This document shows positions 60,245 to 64,000 of a stretch of DNA of 64,000 nt, one piece after another. The stretch is from contig JBBRNH010000001.1 in the NCBI GenBank assembly GCA_038230415.1, positions 116,374 through 180,373 of the forward strand. Direction: 5' to 3'. The notes beneath the pieces are model-generated. The model worked only from the letters and a program-made list of their open reading frames with translations, made no database searches and was not told where the DNA came from. Position numbers and translations under genes: made by a program. Each line of letters begins with the position of its first letter. Positions within the stretch are counted from its first letter, which is position 1. This stretch comes from JBBRNH01 sp038230415 (GTDB lineage: Bacteria; Bacteroidota; Bacteroidia; Cytophagales; Spirosomataceae).

Positions 60245-62179
60245 ATGCTCATTACCCCCGGCCCGCTCCTGGCGAATATCAACTCCCCCGCCGACCTTCG
60301 CCGATTCGATAAAGCCGACTTACCCGCCGTTGCCGATCAACTCCGGCAGTTTATCATTGATAACGTGTCGGTTTATGGTGGTCACTTTGGGGCCAACTTA
60401 GGTGTGGTTGAGTTGACCGTTGCGTTGCACTATGCCTTCAATACGCCCGACGATCAGTTGGTTTGGGACGTGGGCCACCAGGCATACGGCCACAAAATTC
60501 TGACGGGTCGGCGCGACACGTTCTATACCAACCGCTTCTACAAGGGCCTGTCGGGCTTCCCCAAGCGCAAAGAGAGTCTGTATGATGCGTTTGGCGTGGG
60601 CCATTCATCAACCTCAATTTCGGCGGCTTTGGGCATGGCGGTGGCCTCGCAGCTCAACGGTCACCCGGAGCGCAGCCACATTGCCGTAATTGGCGATGGC
60701 TCGATGACCGCCGGAGAAGCCTTTGAGGGCATGAATCACGCCGGTTCGACCAATGCCAATCTGCTTATTGTTTTGAACGATAACAACATGAGCATTGACG
60801 CGAACGTGGGAGCCTTGCGTGAATATCTGACCGACATTACTACCTCGCGGGCCTACAACAAGGTGAAAGATGAAGTCTGGAATATGCTCGGTAAGATGGA
60901 CAAACTCGGCAAGACCGCCCGCGATTTAGCATCCCAAATCCAGACGGGCATCAAAAGCTCGCTCATCGAAGAAAGCAACCTGTTTGAATCATTGAACCTG
61001 CGGTATTTTGGCCCGATAGACGGCCACGATATTGACCACTTAGTTGAAGTGCTGGCCGATCTCAAAAATATTCCTGGCCCCAAACTCCTGCACGTCCTGA
61101 CCAAAAAAGGCAAGGGCTACGGCCCAGCCGAGAAAGATCAAACCAAGTGGCACGCGCCCGGACTGTTTGACAAGCTGACGGGCGAGATCAAGAAAAAAAC
61201 CTACGATACGCCCCAACCGCCTAAGTTTCAGGATGTTTTCGGCCATACCCTTGTCGAACTGGCTGAGAAAAACCCGCGCATTGTCGGCGTAACTCCCGCC
61301 ATGCCATCGGGTTCGTCTATGAACCTGATGATGAAAGCCATGCCCGGACGTGCGTTTGATGTAGGCATTGCCGAACAACACGCCGTTACGTTTTCGGCGG
61401 GAATGGCAACGCAGGGTGAGGTGGTGTTTTGCAACATCTACTCCACATTTATGCAACGGGCATACGACCAGGTGATTCATGATGTCTGTATTCAGGAATT
61501 ACCCGTGATTTTCTGCCTCGACCGGGCCGGGTTTGCCGGTGCCGACGGGCCAACCCATCACGGAGCCTACGATTTGGCTTATATGCGCTGTGTGCCGAAC
61601 ATGATTGTGTCGGCCCCAATGAACGAGCAGGAACTCCGCAACCTGATGTTTACGGCGGCTTCTGACGACATTCAACGCGGCACACGGGCGTTCACCATCC
61701 GATACCCACGTGGCGAAGGCGTAATGCCGAATTGGAAAACGCCCTTTGAGCGCGTTGAAATTGGCAAAGGCCGCATGATTCAGGATGGCGAAAACGTGGC
61801 AATCCTGAGCATTGGAGCCATTGGGAACTACGCCGTTACAGCCGCCAAACTCCTCAAAAAAGAAGGTATTAACCCGGCCCTGTTCGATATGCGGTTCGTA
61901 AAACCACTCGATGAAGCCTTGCTACACCAGATTTTTAGCCGGTTTGACCGGGTGCTGACCGTTGAAGACGGTTGTTTGATGGGCGGTTTCGGCTCGGCCA
62001 TTATCGAGTTTATGGCTGATAACGACTACACGGCCCGCGTTCGTCGATTGGGTATCCCCGATGCCGTGATTGAACACGGCGAGCAGATTGAACTTCACCA
62101 CGAGTGTGGTTTCGACCCCGAAGGCATTGCTAATGCCGTGCGCGAGTTGCTCTTCGCCGGGAAAAACGTACTGGTATAA
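60245..62179 (+). CDS. dxs: 1-deoxy-D-xylulose-5-phosphate synthase
   Basis: 644 residues from MLITPGPLLANINSPADLRR; an upstream ATG at 60110 lies in the terminator region. Thiamine-diphosphate enzyme: VWDVGHQAYGHKILTGRRD, GVGHSSTSISAALGMA, AVIGDGSMTAGEAFEGMNH with the NDNNMS motif, and second-half GIAEQHAVTFSAGMA and DRAGFAGADGPTHHGAYD. First step of the MEP isoprenoid pathway (pyruvate plus glyceraldehyde-3-phosphate). Confidence 0.97.
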   Translation: MLITPGPLLANINSPADLRRFDKADLPAVADQLRQFIIDNVSVYGGHFGANLGVVELTVALHYAFNTPDDQLVWDVGHQAYGHKILTGRRDTFYTNRFYKGLSGFPKRKESLYDAFGVGHSSTSISAALGMAVASQLNGHPERSHIAVIGDGSMTAGEAFEGMNHAGSTNANLLIVLNDNNMSIDANVGALREYLTDITTSRAYNKVKDEVWNMLGKMDKLGKTARDLASQIQTGIKSSLIEESNLFESLNLRYFGPIDGHDIDHLVEVLADLKNIPGPKLLHVLTKKGKGYGPAEKDQTKWHAPGLFDKLTGEIKKKTYDTPQPPKFQDVFGHTLVELAEKNPRIVGVTPAMPSGSSMNLMMKAMPGRAFDVGIAEQHAVTFSAGMATQGEVVFCNIYSTFMQRAYDQVIHDVCIQELPVIFCLDRAGFAGADGPTHHGAYDLAYMRCVPNMIVSAPMNEQELRNLMFTAASDDIQRGTRAFTIRYPRGEGVMPNWKTPFERVEIGKGRMIQDGENVAILSIGAIGNYAVTAAKLLKKEGINPALFDMRFVKPLDEALLHQIFSRFDRVLTVEDGCLMGGFGSAIIEFMADNDYTARVRRLGIPDAVIEHGEQIELHHECGFDPEGIANAVRELLFAGKNVLV

Positions 62180-62184
62180 CTATA

Positions 62185-62262
62185 CTGGAAGAAAGATAAA
62201 AGACGCAAGACGAACGACTGTTGGCTTGTTGCGTCTTTCTTCCTGCGTCTCATAGTCTTTCA
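62185..62262. repeat. Imperfect palindromic element (AGACGCAAGA family)
   Basis: GGAAGAAAGATAAAAGACGCAA on the left and GTTGCGTCTTTCTTCC on the right pair with a 5-bp gap. The right part repeats as TGCGTCTCATAGTCTTTC. Lies between dxs and the DUF6155 gene. Confidence 0.65.
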
Positions 62263-62270
62263 TCTGCCCA

Positions 62271-62789
62271 ATGGCGACATCTCTCAAGAAGCACCTGAAC
62301 GAACTTGAACCCGACGAATTGGTTGAGCAAATCCTGAACCTTGCCAAGCGGTTTAAGGACGTAAAAGCCTATTTCGACATGGAACTGGGCGACGAAAAAC
62401 AACAGGCGGCTATTGTTGAGGGATATAAAAAGAAAATCCACAAGCAGTTTTTTCGGGCGCGGGGCGTGGGTAAGCCCAAAACCGCCGAACTTCGCAAACT
62501 CATCAACCACTTCAAAAGCATCGCCGTTTTCCCGTTCGACATCGCTGATTTGATGCTGTATCGGGTCGAGATGACGATTGATTTTATGCTCGGCCCCGGC
62601 GAACCATCGGATGCATTTCATACCGCCACGCTCAACGCTTACGAGGAGACGCTGAAACTCATTCAGGAAAATCAGTTGGAAAACCATTTCCGCGAACGTT
62701 GCGAGGTGACGTGCATCAAAATTCCGTATAAGGGCTGGGGTTTTGGTAAAGAGATGGCCCGGCTGACGAATGATTATTTCCCGAACTGA
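62271..62789 (+). CDS. DUF6155 family protein
   Basis: 172 residues. Predicted all-helical and charged: LKKHLNELEPDELVEQILNL, VEGYKKKIHKQFFRARGVGK, LRKLINHFKSIAVFPFDIAD and RVEMTIDFMLGPG. This order agrees with DUF6155, which is common in Bacteroidota and has no known function. Convergent with the alcohol dehydrogenase gene (3 bp between stops). Confidence 0.85.
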   Translation: MATSLKKHLNELEPDELVEQILNLAKRFKDVKAYFDMELGDEKQQAAIVEGYKKKIHKQFFRARGVGKPKTAELRKLINHFKSIAVFPFDIADLMLYRVEMTIDFMLGPGEPSDAFHTATLNAYEETLKLIQENQLENHFRERCEVTCIKIPYKGWGFGKEMARLTNDYFPN

Positions 62790-62792
62790 CCA

Positions 62793-63839
62793 TCAGGGCT
62801 TTAGCACTACTTTCATCAGCCCCGGCTCGCGGTTGTAGAGCCGGTCAAACCAGGCCGGGCCATCGGCAAGCGGTACTTCGGCGGTCAAAATCGCATCTAC
62901 GTTTATCCTGCCCGACGCGATCAATGCCAAAGCCGCTTCGTATTCGCCGTTGATGGCGCAGGAGCCTTGCAGCCGCAGTTGGCGCGTCACAATCTGTTGC
63001 AAAGGCACCTCAACGATTGGCGATACATTCCCGACTAACGTAATCGTCGCTCCTTTACGAACGCTTTGAATAGCCGTGTTTACCGTTGCCGAGACTCCCA
63101 CCACCTCAAACCCGACATCGGCCCCGCGCCCGTGTGTGAGGGCGCGTACCTGCGCCGGGATGTCTGCGTGTTGGTGGTCCGTCACGCCGGCGTTGAGCGT
63201 GTGCGTAGCCCCCAATGAGGTAGCCAGCATCAGCCGGTTGTCGGCTACGTCAACGGCAATAATCGTCTGACAACCCGCTAATTTCAGTGCTTGAATCACA
63301 AACAGACCAATCATCCCCGCGCCGACCACCACCGCCGAATCACCGACCTGAACCGGGGTCAGGCTCAGGGCGTGGAGGGCCACTGCCACCGGCTCAACCA
63401 TAGCGGCCTGGGTGAACGAAACTGAATCAGGCACGTGATAAAGGATGTGTTGCGGCACTGTTACAAACTCGGCAAAGGCACCGTCGCGCCGAAATTCAGC
63501 ACAGGAAACGCCAACCACCTCGCGCCCGTCGGAGAGGTTATATTGCCCCCGCCGACTGTACCAATCATCGAGTGCATACACCGTTGAGTCGAAGGTAACG
63601 CGGTCGCCAACGGACCAGCCGTGCACGGCAACACCGACTTCGGCAATGATGCCAGCGGCTTCGTGGCCCATCACGAGGGGCGGCACCCGGCGGCCCGTGC
63701 TGCCGTCGAACCCGTGAACATCACTGCCACAAATGCCAACGGCCATCACCCGAATCAGCACCTCGTTGGGCAGTGGGGTAGGGGCGGGACGGGTTTGCAG
63801 GGCCAACTGCTTATAATTGGTAAGCACGAGTGCGTTCAT
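62793..63839 (-). CDS. Zinc-dependent medium-chain alcohol/polyol dehydrogenase
   Basis: 348 residues of the MDR family: catalytic zinc ligands in VGICGSDVHGFDGS and VMGHEAAGIIAEVG, NAD-binding SAVVVGAGMIGLFVIQALK and IIAVDVADNRLMLA (Asp for NAD). The structural-zinc cysteine quartet of classical ADHs is absent: the loop reads YSRRGQYNLSDGREVVG. Closest in style to sorbitol, threonine or galactitol-phosphate dehydrogenases; substrate unknown. Confidence 0.92.
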   Translation of the reverse strand: MNALVLTNYKQLALQTRPAPTPLPNEVLIRVMAVGICGSDVHGFDGSTGRRVPPLVMGHEAAGIIAEVGVAVHGWSVGDRVTFDSTVYALDDWYSRRGQYNLSDGREVVGVSCAEFRRDGAFAEFVTVPQHILYHVPDSVSFTQAAMVEPVAVALHALSLTPVQVGDSAVVVGAGMIGLFVIQALKLAGCQTIIAVDVADNRLMLATSLGATHTLNAGVTDHQHADIPAQVRALTHGRGADVGFEVVGVSATVNTAIQSVRKGATITLVGNVSPIVEVPLQQIVTRQLRLQGSCAINGEYEAALALIASGRINVDAILTAEVPLADGPAWFDRLYNREPGLMKVVLKP

Positions 63840-63880
63840 AAGTAATAAATGTTAGCGTTCCAGACATCAGAGATAAGCAC

Positions 63881-64000
63881 TGCCGACACCGCACGCCAGC
63901 TCCTCGGTCTGTGTCTTCACAGACCGCAGTTGCTGTGTCTTCACAGACCGAGGAGCTGGTGTCGGCATATTCTGTAATAAGGCGGTCTGTGAAGACACAG
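63881..64000. repeat. TGTGTCTTCACAGACC-family palindromic element at the right window edge
   Basis: TGCCGACACC and AGCTCCTCGGTCTGTG on the left pair with CACAGACCGAGGAGCT and GGTGTCGGCA on the right. The CTGTGTCTTCACAG core is repeated, and another CTGTGAAGACACAG runs to the last base, so the element continues outside. Same family as 28091-28165. Confidence 0.85.

Overview
The window looks like chromosomal DNA of a Bacteroidota member, most likely a Cytophagales species of the Spirosoma type. The evidence is a DUF4249/TonB-dependent receptor pair, DUF5686, DUF6155 and DUF6169 proteins, a propeller-type hybrid histidine kinase, type B ribosomal protein L31, promoters of the TAnnTTTG type and the near absence of Shine-Dalgarno sites. 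Base composition is moderately GC-rich by eye, with AT-richer accessory patches at about 2.4-4.3, 30.8-34.3, 36.0-36.7 and 39.3-40.3 kb. No rRNA, tRNA, CRISPR array or intact transposase gene was found.

Layout. 1-2.3 kb: a metal-efflux RND pump (cut by the window edge) and a His-rich exported protein. 2.4-4.2 kb: an accessory patch with a TIGR04255-like gene pair. 4.3-6.3 kb: a MocA-like nucleotidyltransferase, an NTF2-like protein and an Rpn-type nuclease. 6.4-10.9 kb: gcvP, a Nudix hydrolase and an OmpA lipoprotein. 10.98-16.37 kb: a five-gene minus-strand operon (BtaA/DUF3419-like transferase, 3beta-HSD-like reductase, MBL hydrolase, adenylate-forming enzyme, ketosynthase III) that looks like an uncharacterised lipid or metabolite pathway. 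16.4-28 kb: carbohydrate and metabolite genes (deoC, lhgO, anmK, fructosamine kinase, SDR, TIM-barrel isomerase, GH140-like), L31, an M28 peptidase and a LytTR two-component pair. 28.3-36 kb: a TonB receptor, a DUF6169 cassette flanked by a 50-bp direct repeat, secreted and membrane proteins of unknown role and an amidohydrolase. 36-40.3 kb: a VapBC-like pair, an HTH regulator, an Old Yellow Enzyme, purU and a two-gene module with a nucleoside-deoxyribosyltransferase-like protein. 40.3-49.4 kb: DUF4249/TonB receptor and a hybrid kinase overlapping a sigma-54 enhancer-binding regulator. 49.8-60.1 kb: a long plus-strand run of mostly exported proteins, ending in exported MsrB and MsrA. 60.2-63.8 kb: dxs, DUF6155 and a zinc alcohol dehydrogenase.

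The most striking feature is a population of about 100-bp palindromic elements of many unrelated sequence families but one architecture (15-36 bp inverted arms around a 15-60 bp centre). Two lie inside open reading frames and are translated in frame: in the RND pump gene (431-531) and in the adenylate-forming enzyme (13139-13248). This resembles the Rickettsia palindromic elements. A close relative of the second lies between genes at 21394-21499. Another family, built on GTGAAGA, supplies the stop codons of three separate genes.

The genes upstream of 49795 and 53085 share a paired motif (TTTCGGAAC-N5/7-TGAAAT about 100 bp before TGGCACAC). They lie next to the sigma-54 activator gene, which suggests one regulon joining the kinase/regulator pair to the envelope redox cluster. 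This is inference.
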